From assembly GCA_013697785.1 (NCBI GenBank), contig JACCWE010000168.1, positions 1 through 63,238 on the forward strand: a stretch of 63,238 bases of DNA, given 5' to 3'. This DNA comes from Gemmatimonadaceae bacterium. Its GTDB lineage: Bacteria; Gemmatimonadota; Gemmatimonadetes; Gemmatimonadales; Gemmatimonadaceae. How positions within the stretch are numbered: the stretch's first letter is position 1; each line of letters starts with the position of its first letter. Positions 17,169 to 25,770 of the stretch are shown here, one piece after another. The notes under the pieces are model-generated. The model ran no database searches. It was not told the origin of the DNA and was given only the letters and a program-made list of their open reading frames with translations. Both the position numbers and the translations under genes were made by a program.

Positions 17169-18134
17169 CTACGCGGCGCGCACGCGCGGATCCGCGAGCG
17201 CATAGAGCAAATCCGCGGCGACGTTCCCGAGCACCACGAGCACGCTCGACACCAGCACCGACGCCATCACGAGCGCATAGTCGCGATTGCCGATCGCTGC
17301 CGCGGTGATGTATCCCATTCCCGGCCACGAGAACACGAGCTCGACGAGCACCGCGCCACCGAGCAGGGAAGGGAGCGTGAGCCCCGCAACCGTGATGATC
17401 GGAAGGAGCGCGTTGCGCAGCACATGATGCCTCGAGATCACATTCTCGGACACACCCTTCGCGCGCGCGGTGACGACGAACTCCATTCGCATCACGTCGA
17501 GCATCGCCGCACGCTGGAAGCGGGCGATGGCTGCGCACGTCAACAACACGAGCGAGATGACGGGAAGCACGAGGTGTCGTGCGTGGTCGACCAAGCGCTG
17601 CCAACCGCTGAAGGACGGACCGTTGATCACATCCTCCATCCCGCTGATCGGAAGGATCGGAACCCAGTAGGCGAAGAGGAGCACGAGCATCAGCGCGAGC
17701 CAGAAGTCGGGCATCGAATAGAAGAAGAGCGCGATCGCGCGACTTCCCCAGTCCGGGAACCCGCCGCGGTGGCGCGCCTCGAGCACCCCGAGCCCGATGC
17801 CTGCGACGAAGCTCAAGAGCAGCGAGAAGAACATCAGCTCGATCGTGCGCGGAACGTAATCGATGAGAATGTCGAGCACGGGGCGCTGCTGCGAGATCGA
17901 GTAGCCGAGGTTGCCGCTGGCCATCGATCGAAGGTAGCAGCCGTATTGCGCTACGAGCGGGCGGTCGAGGCAGTAGATGTGACGCCAGCGCTCGATCACA
18001 TCGGCGGGAATGTGCCGGTCGTGGTACGAGAATGCGTCGCCGGGCGCGAGATGCAGCAGCGTGAAAGTGAGCGTGCCGACGAGCCAGACGACGGCGAGCC
18101 CCTGCAGGAGGCGGCGCGCGAGCAGCCGCCTCAT
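17169..18134 (-). CDS. oppB: Peptide ABC transporter permease (OppB type)
   Basis: Permease of 321 residues starting RRLLARRLLQGLAVVWLVGTLTF, the usual OppB/DppB first helix, followed by a periplasmic loop (LHLAPGDAFSYHD), five further helices and the EAA loop MEFVVTARAKGVSENVISRHHVLRNALLP. The C-terminal SWPGMGYITAAAIGNRDYALVMASVL is conserved in the family. It begins three bases after the binding-protein stop. Confidence 0.92.
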   Translation of the reverse strand: MRRLLARRLLQGLAVVWLVGTLTFTLLHLAPGDAFSYHDRHIPADVIERWRHIYCLDRPLVAQYGCYLRSMASGNLGYSISQQRPVLDILIDYVPRTIELMFFSLLLSFVAGIGLGVLEARHRGGFPDWGSRAIALFFYSMPDFWLALMLVLLFAYWVPILPISGMEDVINGPSFSGWQRLVDHARHLVLPVISLVLLTCAAIARFQRAAMLDVMRMEFVVTARAKGVSENVISRHHVLRNALLPIITVAGLTLPSLLGGAVLVELVFSWPGMGYITAAAIGNRDYALVMASVLVSSVLVVLGNVAADLLYALADPRVRAA

Positions 18135-18137
18135 CGC

Positions 18138-19805
18138 TTAGTGGGCGCCCGCTGCGACGGCGACGGTGCCGCTCTTGGTCGCGTCGTCGCTGATCGTCCA
18201 CTGGGCGAGATTCACCCACCACATGTCACCGCGCATGGCAGCAGGATGCACGATCACGCTCATTCCTGCCAGCGCAGGCGCCTCGTAGAGCCAGATTCCC
18301 GGCGCGTCGTTGGCGATGATCGCGTAGGCACGATGGTACAGCGCGATCGCCGCCTTCGAATCCATCGTCGCGACGGCGGAGTCGATGGTGGCGTCGAAAG
18401 CGGGGTTCATGTAGTGGCCCGTGTTGCTCTGTCCTTCGGCCTTCGCCGCCGTGGAGCTCCATTCCTGCCGAATGCCGGACGGCGTCGGATCCAGCGACAT
18501 CCCGTCGAAGGCGGCGTCGTAGTCGTGAGCCGTCTTCCGTGCCTGCTGCGTTGGGAAGTCGACGTGCTCGATGGTCATGCGCGCGCCCACCCGCTTGAAC
18601 ATGTCCTGCAGCATCACCGCCATCTGCTGCCGCTGCGAGCTGCTTCCCGGTACGAGCATCGGAAACTCGAGCGACGCGCCGCCCTTGTGACGGACACCGT
18701 CCTTTCCCAGAACCCAACCGCGACTCTCCAGCAGCTTGATCGCGCTGTCCGGGGAATACGGAAGCTGGATCATGTTGGGGTCGAATGACGCGAGGTTGGA
18801 CGTGTAGGGCCCGAGGAGCAGTGGCGTCTTCGCATCGTACACGGTCGTCACCGCTCCACGTCGATCGACGGCCATGGAGAGCGCGCGCCGCACCTCGCGA
18901 TCCGCGAAGATCGGATGCTGGCCGACGCCTTTGCGTCCGCGCTCGTTGAAGAGCACGTAGTACGCGAGCATCGATGGATAGCCGACGATCTTGAGCTCGG
19001 GGTGCTTCGCGACCTGATCCACGTCCTGCTTCCGAAGCTTGTCCAAAAAATTCGCCTCACCGGAGAGGAGCCGCAGCATCGCGGCATCGGCATTCGTCGT
19101 GATGCTCCAGATCAGGCGATCGATCTTCGGCCGTCCGCGATGGAAGGTGCTGTCTGCAACGAGCTCGATCGTGCTGCCGCTCACCCAGCGAACGAACTTG
19201 TACGGCCCGCTGCCGACGGGATTACGGCCGTACGGCGTGCTCTGAAGCGCGGAGTCGGCGGTGCTCGCCATTAAATGCGCGGGAAGGACACGTACCTGTG
19301 TCGCCGCGTTATAGAACTGTTCGAGCGAGCGCGCACGAAACCAGATGACCGGCGTCACGCTGTCGCGCGCGGTGACCGAGTCGACATCGGCGAGCAACGG
19401 AATCAGCGAGGACCCGACGACCTTCGACTTGTTGACGCGGAAACTGTAGAGGACATCCGGCGCGCGTACCGGCACGCCATCGCTCCAGTGCGCCTTGGGA
19501 TCCAGATGGAAGGCAATCGACAGTGAGTCGGGAGCCCACGTCCACGAATCGGCGAGCGAGGGGCGCGCGCCCGCATCGCCGATCACGTTCATCGAGTCGT
19601 TGATCTCCGCGAGCTTCTCGAAGAGCATCGCGTCCACCTGCGCGGCGATCTCGCTCGTCGACAGCGCAGGCACGAGGTTGTCCGCGTCGGATGGCTGCGT
19701 GAACACGAGCGTCGTTGGATGCTTCGCGCCGGATGACGTTCCATCGTGGCTGCAGGCGCTGAGGGCGAGCGCGCAAAGCGCGGGGACGCGGCGGGAGAGT
19801 CGCAT
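18138..19805 (-). CDS. Peptide ABC transporter substrate-binding lipoprotein
   Basis: Family 5 extracellular binding protein of 555 residues and the likely ligand receptor of the importer. The signal ends in LALSAC, a good lipobox, so the start is the ATG at 19805 rather than the frame start 8 codons upstream. Typical family features are TLVFTQPSDADNLVPALSTSE near the N-terminus, LADSWTWAPDSLSIAFHLDP, WSDGVPVRAPDVLYSF and NPVGSGPYKF. It is the first gene of the importer operon; a perfect 8-bp hairpin sits in its leader at 19836-19856. Ligand could be oligopeptide, dipeptide or another short polar molecule. Confidence 0.9.
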   Translation of the reverse strand: MRLSRRVPALCALALSACSHDGTSSGAKHPTTLVFTQPSDADNLVPALSTSEIAAQVDAMLFEKLAEINDSMNVIGDAGARPSLADSWTWAPDSLSIAFHLDPKAHWSDGVPVRAPDVLYSFRVNKSKVVGSSLIPLLADVDSVTARDSVTPVIWFRARSLEQFYNAATQVRVLPAHLMASTADSALQSTPYGRNPVGSGPYKFVRWVSGSTIELVADSTFHRGRPKIDRLIWSITTNADAAMLRLLSGEANFLDKLRKQDVDQVAKHPELKIVGYPSMLAYYVLFNERGRKGVGQHPIFADREVRRALSMAVDRRGAVTTVYDAKTPLLLGPYTSNLASFDPNMIQLPYSPDSAIKLLESRGWVLGKDGVRHKGGASLEFPMLVPGSSSQRQQMAVMLQDMFKRVGARMTIEHVDFPTQQARKTAHDYDAAFDGMSLDPTPSGIRQEWSSTAAKAEGQSNTGHYMNPAFDATIDSAVATMDSKAAIALYHRAYAIIANDAPGIWLYEAPALAGMSVIVHPAAMRGDMWWVNLAQWTISDDATKSGTVAVAAGAH

Positions 19806-19835
19806 GTGGTTGTCTGGAAAGTAGGGCACGTCAGC

Positions 19836-19856
19836 GCAGAGGGATTTCCCCTCTGC
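19836..19856 (-). promoter_or_regulatory. Perfect hairpin in the leader of the peptide importer operon
   Basis: GCAGAGGG and CCCTCTGC (8 bp, no mismatches) around a 5-base loop, 31 bases upstream of the binding-protein start and about 65 bases after the gcvH stop. No T run follows on either strand, so it is more likely an RNA-stability or operator element than a terminator. Confidence 0.45.
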
Positions 19857-19921
19857 AAAGACGACTCACGGCGGCGGACGATTCATTCGCGGGGGCCGCT
19901 ACGTGCTTGCCACACCAGCGG

Positions 19922-20305
19922 TTAGTCGCCGGTGTGCTCGCGATACTCGGCGGAGCCGAGCAGCTCATCGCGCTCGGCGAGGGACGAGGGGCGGAGACGG
20001 ATCAGCCATCCCTCGCCATACGGATCGGTGTTCAGGAGCTCGGGCTCCTTCGCCAGGCGCGGATTGGTCGCCAGCACGACACCGCCGATGGGGGAAAAGA
20101 GCTCCGAAACGGCCTTCACGGCCTCGATGGTCCCGAAGACGTCGAGTCGCGCGAACTTTTCGTCGAGCGAGGGAAGCTCGACGAAGACGGTGTCGCCCAT
20201 CTCTTTTTGCGCGTAGTCGGTGAGTCCGACCGTGACGACGTCGTCCGTCCACTCCACCCAGAGATGCTCCTCCGAGTACAGGAGCTCGTCCGGGACCGTG
20301 CTCAC
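19922..20305 (-). CDS. gcvH: Glycine cleavage system H protein
   Basis: Lipoyl carrier of 127 residues. It follows the family throughout: YSEEHLWVEW, VGLTDYAQKEMGDTVFVELP, then the lipoylation motif IEAVKAVSELFSP with K64 as the modified lysine, and NTDPYGEGWLIRL near the end. It shuttles the methylamine group between the P and T proteins, but no gcvP or gcvT is in the window. It starts 7 bases after coaE stops. As an orphan H protein it could also act as a lipoate relay to the E2 encoded at the left end; this is inference. Confidence 0.93.
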   Translation of the reverse strand: MSTVPDELLYSEEHLWVEWTDDVVTVGLTDYAQKEMGDTVFVELPSLDEKFARLDVFGTIEAVKAVSELFSPIGGVVLATNPRLAKEPELLNTDPYGEGWLIRLRPSSLAERDELLGSAEYREHTGD

Positions 20306-20312
20306 GGCGCGA

Positions 20313-20912
20313 TCAGCTCGTGGCGTGCAGCGCGCGCCACACTTCGTCGACGCGTTTCTCCAGGGCTTCGATGCTCCCCTCGTTCTCGATGATGTAGTCC
20401 GCGCGCGCGCGCTTGAGCTCGGCCGGCATCTGCGACGCGATCATGTTCATCGCCTCGGTCTGGCCGAGGGCGCGCTCTCGCGTCAAGCGCTCGAGGCGAA
20501 GCGGGCGTGGCGCGTCGACGAGGACGATGCGGTCGAAGTCGTTGACGAGATTGCGCTCGAAGAGGAGCGGGATGTCGCACACGACGGTCTCGTCGCCGCG
20601 TTCGCGCGCTTCGTTGATGAGGTCGTCACGAAGGCGGGAGACTTCCGGGTGAACGATCGAGTTGAGCGCCTCGAGCTCGGTGGGCTCCTGGAAGACGATC
20701 TGGCGGAGCGCCACACGGTCGAGTCCGCCATCGGCTTTGAGGATATCATCGCCCCAGCGCTCCACGATTTTGCGGTGGCCGTCGCTGCCAACCGCAACGG
20801 CGTCTCGAGCGAGCTCATCGGCATCGATGAGCGTTGCACCGCGGTCCGCGAACATCTGCGCAACGGTGGACTTTCCTGAGGCGATATTGCCTGTGAGGCC
20901 GATCAGTAGCAT
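20313..20912 (-). CDS. coaE: Dephospho-CoA kinase
   Basis: Kinase of 199 residues for the last step of CoA synthesis. MLLIGLTGNIASGKSTVAQMF holds the P-loop (GNIASGKS, 8-15); TLIDADELARDAV is the substrate-binding DAD motif, IVHPEVSR and CDIPLLFERNLVNDFDRIVLVDAP complete the family signature. The start is the ATG at 20912; the frame runs 12 codons further but the conserved N-terminus begins here. It lies between tdk and gcvH with small gaps. Confidence 0.94.
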   Translation of the reverse strand: MLLIGLTGNIASGKSTVAQMFADRGATLIDADELARDAVAVGSDGHRKIVERWGDDILKADGGLDRVALRQIVFQEPTELEALNSIVHPEVSRLRDDLINEARERGDETVVCDIPLLFERNLVNDFDRIVLVDAPRPLRLERLTRERALGQTEAMNMIASQMPAELKRARADYIIENEGSIEALEKRVDEVWRALHATS

Positions 20913-20957
20913 GGAGTCACAATAGGGTGAAAACGTCCCCTCGCGCAATAGAAAAAA

Positions 20958-21572
20958 TCACAGCAACGGAACTTGATCCTCGTCACGACGGGGCAACTCG
21001 TGGCAGTGGCGGCAGCGCGCCTCGTACGACTCTCGCCCGCCGACCATGATCGTCGGTGAGTCGTAGCGTGCGGGACGCCCATCGATCAACCGTTGATTGC
21101 GACTCGCCGGCCCACCGCATACAACGCAAATGGCGTGCAGCTTGTCGACGAGGTCGGCGACGGCCATGAGCTGCGGCACCGGCCCGAATGGCTCGCCGCG
21201 AAAATCCGTATCCGTGCCCGCGAGGATCACGCGCACGCCGCGCGACGCCAGCGTCCCGACGAGGGAGATGATCCCCGCGTCGAGAAACTGCGCCTCGTCC
21301 ACCGCGACGACATCTGCGTCGTCGCGGAGGTTCTGGGAAATCTGGAGCGACGAGTCGACGGGAATCGCCTCGACGACGCGCCCATCGTGGCTCGAGATGG
21401 AGAAGACGCCGCCGTACCGATCATCGAGATGCGACTTGAAGATCTGAACGCTCTTCTTCGCGATGATCGACCGGCGCACGCGGCGGATGAGCTCTTCGCT
21501 CTTGCCGCTGAACATGACACCGGTGACGACTTCAACCCATCCGCGTCGTGCCCCGAAGAAAACCGGGTCCAT
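20958..21572 (-). CDS. tdk: Thymidine kinase (type II)
   Basis: Salvage kinase of 204 residues that phosphorylates thymidine. P-loop [12 protein letters not shown] (G18-S25), the DEAQF motif ([13 protein letters not shown]), the lasso-domain [12 protein letters not shown] and a C-terminal CRHCHEL give the four zinc cysteines of the type II enzyme. It begins 6 bases after the helicase-like gene stops, so both are probably on one transcript. A pyrimidine-nucleoside phosphorylase elsewhere in the window (49974) acts on the same nucleosides. Confidence 0.95.
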   Translation of the reverse strand: MDPVFFGARRGWVEVVTGVMFSGKSEELIRRVRRSIIAKKSVQIFKSHLDDRYGGVFSISSHDGRVVEAIPVDSSLQISQNLRDDADVVAVDEAQFLDAGIISLVGTLASRGVRVILAGTDTDFRGEPFGPVPQLMAVADLVDKLHAICVVCGGPASRNQRLIDGRPARYDSPTIMVGGRESYEARCRHCHELPRRDEDQVPLL

Positions 21573-21578
21573 CGCCGT

Positions 21579-23471
21579 TTACGAGGGGCGGCGCGACCGG
21601 GGCGGCCCATCGCGACGCGGCGCGTCACGACGAGGCCCTGACGACGGTCGCTCTCCGCGCGAGCTCGGCGCACCACGATCCGACCGTGGCGCGTAGCTGC
21701 GCGTGCCGCGATCCGACGAGCCGCTGCGCTCGGGACGCGAGCCGCGATCCGAAGAGCCGCTGCGCTCGAAACGCGGACTCGAGCTCCGCTCGCCGCGATC
21801 TCCACGATCACTGCGCTCGGGGCGATCACCGCGTGCCGAGCGGCTGGAAGGCGCGTCGTTGTCGACGCGCATCGTCAGCCGTTTTCCACGCACCGTGATC
21901 CCGTTCATCTTGTTCGCGACCGCTTCCGCCACCGGCGTCGAGATCTCGACGATGGAGTGCGTGTCACGCAGCTCGATCTTGCCGATCTGATCGGAGCTGA
22001 TCCCCGACTCGTTCGCGATGCTGCCGACGAGGTCGCGCGGCGTCATGCCGTCGGCCTTGCCCGCGTTCACGAACAGCCGGCTCATCGCACCACGCGACTC
22101 GGGCGTGCGCGACGGTGCGCCGCGCGAGAAGCCGCCGCTCCGCGGGGCGCTGTCACGCGAGCCTCGCTCCGGACGCGCACCTCGATCACGATCGGGGCGC
22201 TCGCCGCGAGGCGCTCGCTCACCACGATCACCGCGGTCACTGCGCTCGCCACGATCACTGCGCGGGCGCTCTTCACGATCCGCGCGCTCGGCGCGCTCGG
22301 TCGGAGCAGCGCGCTCAACCGAAGGCGGGAGGATGTGATCGGTCTTTGGAGCCTTCTCCGCCGGCTTCAGACTCTCGCGCTCTCGCTCGAGCATCCGAAG
22401 CGCGGCAGCTGCGATCTCGACGCCATCGAACTCGGCGAGCAGCGGCTCGAGCGCGAGCAGCTCGCGCGCGTTGACGCCATTCGCCAGCGCCGCGCGAAGC
22501 TCGTCGCGCACCTTCTCGTCCCGCGACCGCGCGCGCGCGCCCGGACCCGAGAGCACGAACGGCGTGACGCGACCGCCGCCCGCAAGCACGCGCAGCGCCG
22601 GAATCTGGCGCGCCGTGGCGAGTGCGATCACCGCAGTGCCTCCATCCGCGAGCGTCTGCAGCGCTTCCGCCGACATCGGCTGCTCGTACAGCACGATGAG
22701 CGCGACATTCTCCACCGGCTCACCGCGCGTGATGACGATCGACGGCTCCTCGTCGGAGATGCCGAGCGCGCGGAGTACATCCGCGACTTCCTTTGCCGCT
22801 TCGTCCGAGCGAACGAATACCGCTGCGCGCTCCGGATCGGTGTCGTCGAGCAGGCGACGGAAGGCGCTCTCGCGCGCCTGCGCTGCGATCGCGACGTAAC
22901 GGAGATCGACGGCGATCTCTTCGACGACGGCGACCGGCTGGCTGCGGCGCGCGCGACGCGCGTAGCGCTCGGCGAGCGCCTCGACGGCCGGCGTCATGTG
23001 CGACGCGACGATCACGCGTGCCGCTTCCTTCGGCACTTCGGCCATGACCGCTTCGAGCGGCTCACCGGCGGCGTCATTCATCACGTCGGCCCAGGCGAGC
23101 ACCAGCGTGGTGACGGTATCGAGCTTGATCGCGGACGCGCGAATGAGCTCGAGGATGTCGGACGGAGTGCCGGCGACGACGGTCGCGGGGCGGAGACGCT
23201 GGAGCCGGGCTGCGCGGCGCCATGCGGTGACGGGGAGTACTCGCGCCGGCGTACCGGTTCGCGCGCGTGTCGCCGCCTCGGCGATCAGGACCGCGGTCTC
23301 GGAATCGGGGGTGAGGATGAGCAGCTGGGTTTCGGCGTTCTCGGGATCCAGGCGCTCGAGCGCCGGCTCAATGAACTGCGAAATAGCAGCCGCATCATGC
23401 GGCAGGACATGCAATACGTTCTGATTGCGGGCGACTGCAGGTCGCTCCCGCTCTTCCAAGTCTTGCTCCAC
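21579..23471 (-). CDS. Degenerate DEAD-box helicase with DbpA-type RNA-binding domain
   Basis: Protein of 630 residues aligned by eye to DEAD-box helicases but lacking the catalytic residues. The Walker A position reads LPHDAAAIS (23-31) instead of a GxGKT loop; motif Ia is LILTPDSETA (51-60), Ib is GTPSDILEL (101-109), motif II is LVLAWADVM (123-131) instead of VLDEADxM, and motif III is ASHMT (156-160) instead of SAT. After a weak second RecA-like region come an Arg/Asp/Glu-rich stretch (about 380-461), a DbpA-like RNA-binding fold (about 462-539, starting MSRLFVNAGKADGMTPRDLV) and an RGG/RSD-like tail to the end. It probably binds structured RNA without ATP hydrolysis. It heads the run with tdk, coaE and gcvH. 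Confidence 0.72.
   Translation of the reverse strand: MEQDLEERERPAVARNQNVLHVLPHDAAAISQFIEPALERLDPENAETQLLILTPDSETAVLIAEAATRARTGTPARVLPVTAWRRAARLQRLRPATVVAGTPSDILELIRASAIKLDTVTTLVLAWADVMNDAAGEPLEAVMAEVPKEAARVIVASHMTPAVEALAERYARRARRSQPVAVVEEIAVDLRYVAIAAQARESAFRRLLDDTDPERAAVFVRSDEAAKEVADVLRALGISDEEPSIVITRGEPVENVALIVLYEQPMSAEALQTLADGGTAVIALATARQIPALRVLAGGGRVTPFVLSGPGARARSRDEKVRDELRAALANGVNARELLALEPLLAEFDGVEIAAAALRMLERERESLKPAEKAPKTDHILPPSVERAAPTERAERADREERPRSDRGERSDRGDRGERAPRGERPDRDRGARPERGSRDSAPRSGGFSRGAPSRTPESRGAMSRLFVNAGKADGMTPRDLVGSIANESGISSDQIGKIELRDTHSIVEISTPVAEAVANKMNGITVRGKRLTMRVDNDAPSSRSARGDRPERSDRGDRGERSSSPRFERSGSSDRGSRPERSGSSDRGTRSYAPRSDRGAPSSRGERPSSGPRRDAPRRDGPPRSRRPS
21582..21854 (-). 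repeat. Low-complexity Arg/Ser/Asp/Gly tail repeats
   Basis: DNA coding for about 91 residues of degenerate units such as ERSGSSDRG (seen twice almost exactly) and RSDRGA. Such charged RG/RS tails are common on RNA-binding helicases. Both strands look repetitive, which gives spurious antisense open frames. Confidence 0.7.
22089..22334 (-). repeat. Low-complexity Arg/Asp/Glu linker repeats
   Basis: Codes for roughly 80 residues of tandem degenerate units (SDRGERSDRGDRGERAPRGE and similar) joining the helicase-like part to the RNA-binding domain. Probably a disordered, RNA-contacting linker. Confidence 0.7.
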
Positions 23472-23516
23472 CCAAACCCCCGATTTTCAATGGCCGGCAA
23501 CGCGCCGACATGGTAA

Positions 23517-23522
23517 AGTATA
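23517..23522 (-). promoter_or_regulatory. Probable -10 box (TATACT) of the helicase-like operon
   Basis: TATACT is a 5-of-6 match to the sigma-70 -10 consensus, 46 bases before the start at 23471, in the only AT-richer part of a 91-base divergent spacer. The -35 at 17 bases spacing (TGGAGT) is weak. Confidence 0.42.
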
Positions 23523-23562
23523 CCAAACCAACCACTCTCACTCCAGTCGCCAGAGCCACGCC

Positions 23563-24771
23563 GTGACCGAAACCACGACGCTGCGCGCGTTTGCGCCCTC
23601 CGCGAACGTCGCATTTCTGAAGGAATCCGCCACGATCGCCGTTTCCGCGCGCGCACGGGCCCTCAAGGCCCAAGGGAGGAAGGTCATCGACCTCGGCGCC
23701 GGCGAGCCCGATTTCGACACGCCGGAGTTCATTCGTCGTGCGGGGCAGAAGGCGATCGACTCCGGCGCGACTAAGTACACGGCGACGGAGGGGATCCTTC
23801 CGCTTCGCGAGGCTATCGCCGCACAGACGAATGCGCGCTGGAGCGGCGACGACAAGATCGTAGCGCAGGAAGTGGTCGTGTCGAACGGCTCGAAGCAGTC
23901 GCTCTTCAACGCGTGCTTCGCTCTCTTCGGTGAGGGCGACGAGGTGCTGATCCCGACGCCGAGCTGGACGAGCTATTACGAGATGGTCGCGCTCTCCAAG
24001 GCGAAGCCGGTGTCGGTAATCGGCGATCCCGCGAACGGTCTGAAGGCGACGGCGGCCTTTCTCGACGCCGCATCGACGCCGCGGACGAAGGGGATCATGC
24101 TCAACTCGCCGTGCAATCCGACGGGTGCGGTCTACAGCACCGACGAGCTGCGCGAGATCCTCGCGCTGGCCGAGGAGCGCGACTGGTGGGTGCTGAGCGA
24201 CGAGATCTATCGCCGCATCTCGTTCGATGGTCCCGCGGCATCGGTGCTCGATCTCTCCACGCGCCGCGATCGCCTGGTGGTGATCGATGGCGTCGCGAAG
24301 GCGTACGCGATGACCGGGTGGCGCATCGGGTGGACGATCGCGCCGCGCGCGGTGAGTGCGGCGATGGGCGCATTTCAGTCGCACACGACGTCGAATGCCG
24401 CTGCGGTGTCGCAGCATGCGGCGCTCGAGGCGATCGTGAACGTGGATGCGGCGGAGAAGGCGATCACGCACATGGTCGCGCAGTTCAAGGCGCGGCGCGA
24501 TGCGGTGGTGAAGGCGGCGCGCGTGGCACCGGGGCTCAACTTCGTCTATCCCGAGGGCGCGTTCTATCTGTACGCGAACGTCGCGACGGAAAGGGGCGGC
24601 GACGGCACCGCGTTCGCGGCGGCGCTACTGGAGAAGCACGACGTCGCGATCGTCCCCGGCGCAGCCTTCTTCACGCCGGACTGGGTGCGCCTCTCATACG
24701 CGGCCCCGAGCGAGCACGTGATCACGGGCGTGGAGCGGCTGGTGGAGCTGTATCAGTCGTACGGCGGCTAG
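23563..24771 (+). CDS. Class I/II PLP-dependent aminotransferase (aspartate aminotransferase type)
   Basis: Fold-type I aminotransferase of 402 residues. VIDLGAGEPDFDTPEFI, KYTATEGILPLREAIA, NSPCNPTGAVYS, SDEIYRRISFDG and the PLP-binding VAKAYAMTGWRIGW (Schiff-base K246) are all in place. The pattern matches the AspC/PatA I-gamma group that uses aspartate or prephenate. The likely start is GTG at 23563 (VTETTTLRAF), where homology begins; no strong ribosome site is visible, so an upstream start remains possible. It is divergent from the helicase-like operon. Confidence 0.9.
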   Translation: MTETTTLRAFAPSANVAFLKESATIAVSARARALKAQGRKVIDLGAGEPDFDTPEFIRRAGQKAIDSGATKYTATEGILPLREAIAAQTNARWSGDDKIVAQEVVVSNGSKQSLFNACFALFGEGDEVLIPTPSWTSYYEMVALSKAKPVSVIGDPANGLKATAAFLDAASTPRTKGIMLNSPCNPTGAVYSTDELREILALAEERDWWVLSDEIYRRISFDGPAASVLDLSTRRDRLVVIDGVAKAYAMTGWRIGWTIAPRAVSAAMGAFQSHTTSNAAAVSQHAALEAIVNVDAAEKAITHMVAQFKARRDAVVKAARVAPGLNFVYPEGAFYLYANVATERGGDGTAFAAALLEKHDVAIVPGAAFFTPDWVRLSYAAPSEHVITGVERLVELYQSYGG

Positions 24772-24780
24772 GCGGCCTCG

Positions 24781-25764
24781 CTAGTTCGCTTCGGCCCTGC
24801 GCTCGTCGAGGCACCAGTTGGCGCGCGTGCGATAGATCTCCTGCCACTTGCCCTCGCGCCAGCCCAGCACGGAGAGGAAGGTGTCGCCGCCGAACTGCCA
24901 GCCCTGCAGCACGATCTCATCGACGCCGTCGCCGTCGAGATCGAGATGGTCGAAGTAGCGGCGGAAGGCGGCGGCCGCGAGCGGCCCGTTGATGCGGTGC
25001 GAGAAGGTCGCGTGATACTGGCCCGACGCATCCTTGTCGGCAAAGACGACGAGGTGCGTCGTGCGCGTTGCGATCGACGCCGGCTTCACGGCGCCCTCGT
25101 CAATGAACGAGGCGAGAATGGTGGGCGACGCACTCGCGCCGGTGTAAAACGCGATTGCGCGGAAGCTCAGCGAGTCGAGCTTCGCTTCGTTGATCCCCAC
25201 CGACTTTGCGACCTCGTGCGAGATGGTCTTCGCGATGCGATTGACCGAGTCCTGATTCATCGGTGCGCCGGAGTGCGGCTTCCCCATCGTTGCCGTCGAC
25301 GCCAGGAACTCCAGCGTGAAGTCGGAGGCGAGGCGTCCGTTCACTCGCACGCTCGACATCGGCGTCAGCGTCGCGCAGCCGGGAAGAGCATACAGTGCGT
25401 CGGCGGTGTCGGACCACATCCCGCGCTTGATGTCGACGGTGCCATTCGCGAGACCGCCCTGATAGAGCGGATAGCTCTTGCCGGCGTGCTGATACAGGTC
25501 GTCGAACTTGTGCCATCCGGCGGGAGACAGACGAATCGCCTTCAGCTTTCCTCCGACGATCGCCGCGATCGGAACCATACGCGGATCGCTGCTCTCGCCG
25601 AACACCTGGAAGAGCACGTCGGGCTTTCCGGCGAGATCCAGCTCCTCGCCCGGGGAGAGCTGCGGCGGCCCCGATTTCTGGCCCGCGCGCACGAACTCCT
25701 TTGCCTTGTCGCATCCGGTAAGGACCATTAGGATGGTCGCTAAGCTCAAGAGTCTGGAGATCAC
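24781..25764 (-). CDS. Secreted lipoprotein of unknown function
   Basis: Protein of 327 residues with a short lipoprotein signal: GTG start at 25764, hydrophobic VISRLLSLATILMVLTGC with lipobox LTGC and a lipidated cysteine at residue 18. The mature part is soluble. Near the C-terminus, DHLDLDGDGVDEIVLQGWQFGG looks like an FG-GAP/EF-hand type calcium-binding loop. No enzyme signature recognised. It is divergent from the NurA-like gene with only 6 bases between the two start codons, so their promoters must overlap one another's coding sequence. Confidence 0.7.
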   Translation of the reverse strand: MISRLLSLATILMVLTGCDKAKEFVRAGQKSGPPQLSPGEELDLAGKPDVLFQVFGESSDPRMVPIAAIVGGKLKAIRLSPAGWHKFDDLYQHAGKSYPLYQGGLANGTVDIKRGMWSDTADALYALPGCATLTPMSSVRVNGRLASDFTLEFLASTATMGKPHSGAPMNQDSVNRIAKTISHEVAKSVGINEAKLDSLSFRAIAFYTGASASPTILASFIDEGAVKPASIATRTTHLVVFADKDASGQYHATFSHRINGPLAAAAFRRYFDHLDLDGDGVDEIVLQGWQFGGDTFLSVLGWREGKWQEIYRTRANWCLDERRAEAN

Positions 25765-25770
25765 AGCGGA

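Noticed and set aside
16161-18788. An 875-codon plus-strand open frame
   Set aside because: Antisense shadow of the peptide permease and binding-protein genes; extremely Arg/Glu/His-rich and without motifs.
21582-22334. CRISPR-like or tandem DNA repeat array
   Set aside because: The periodicity is protein-coding (RG/RD/RS units in frame) and the units are degenerate, without constant spacers.
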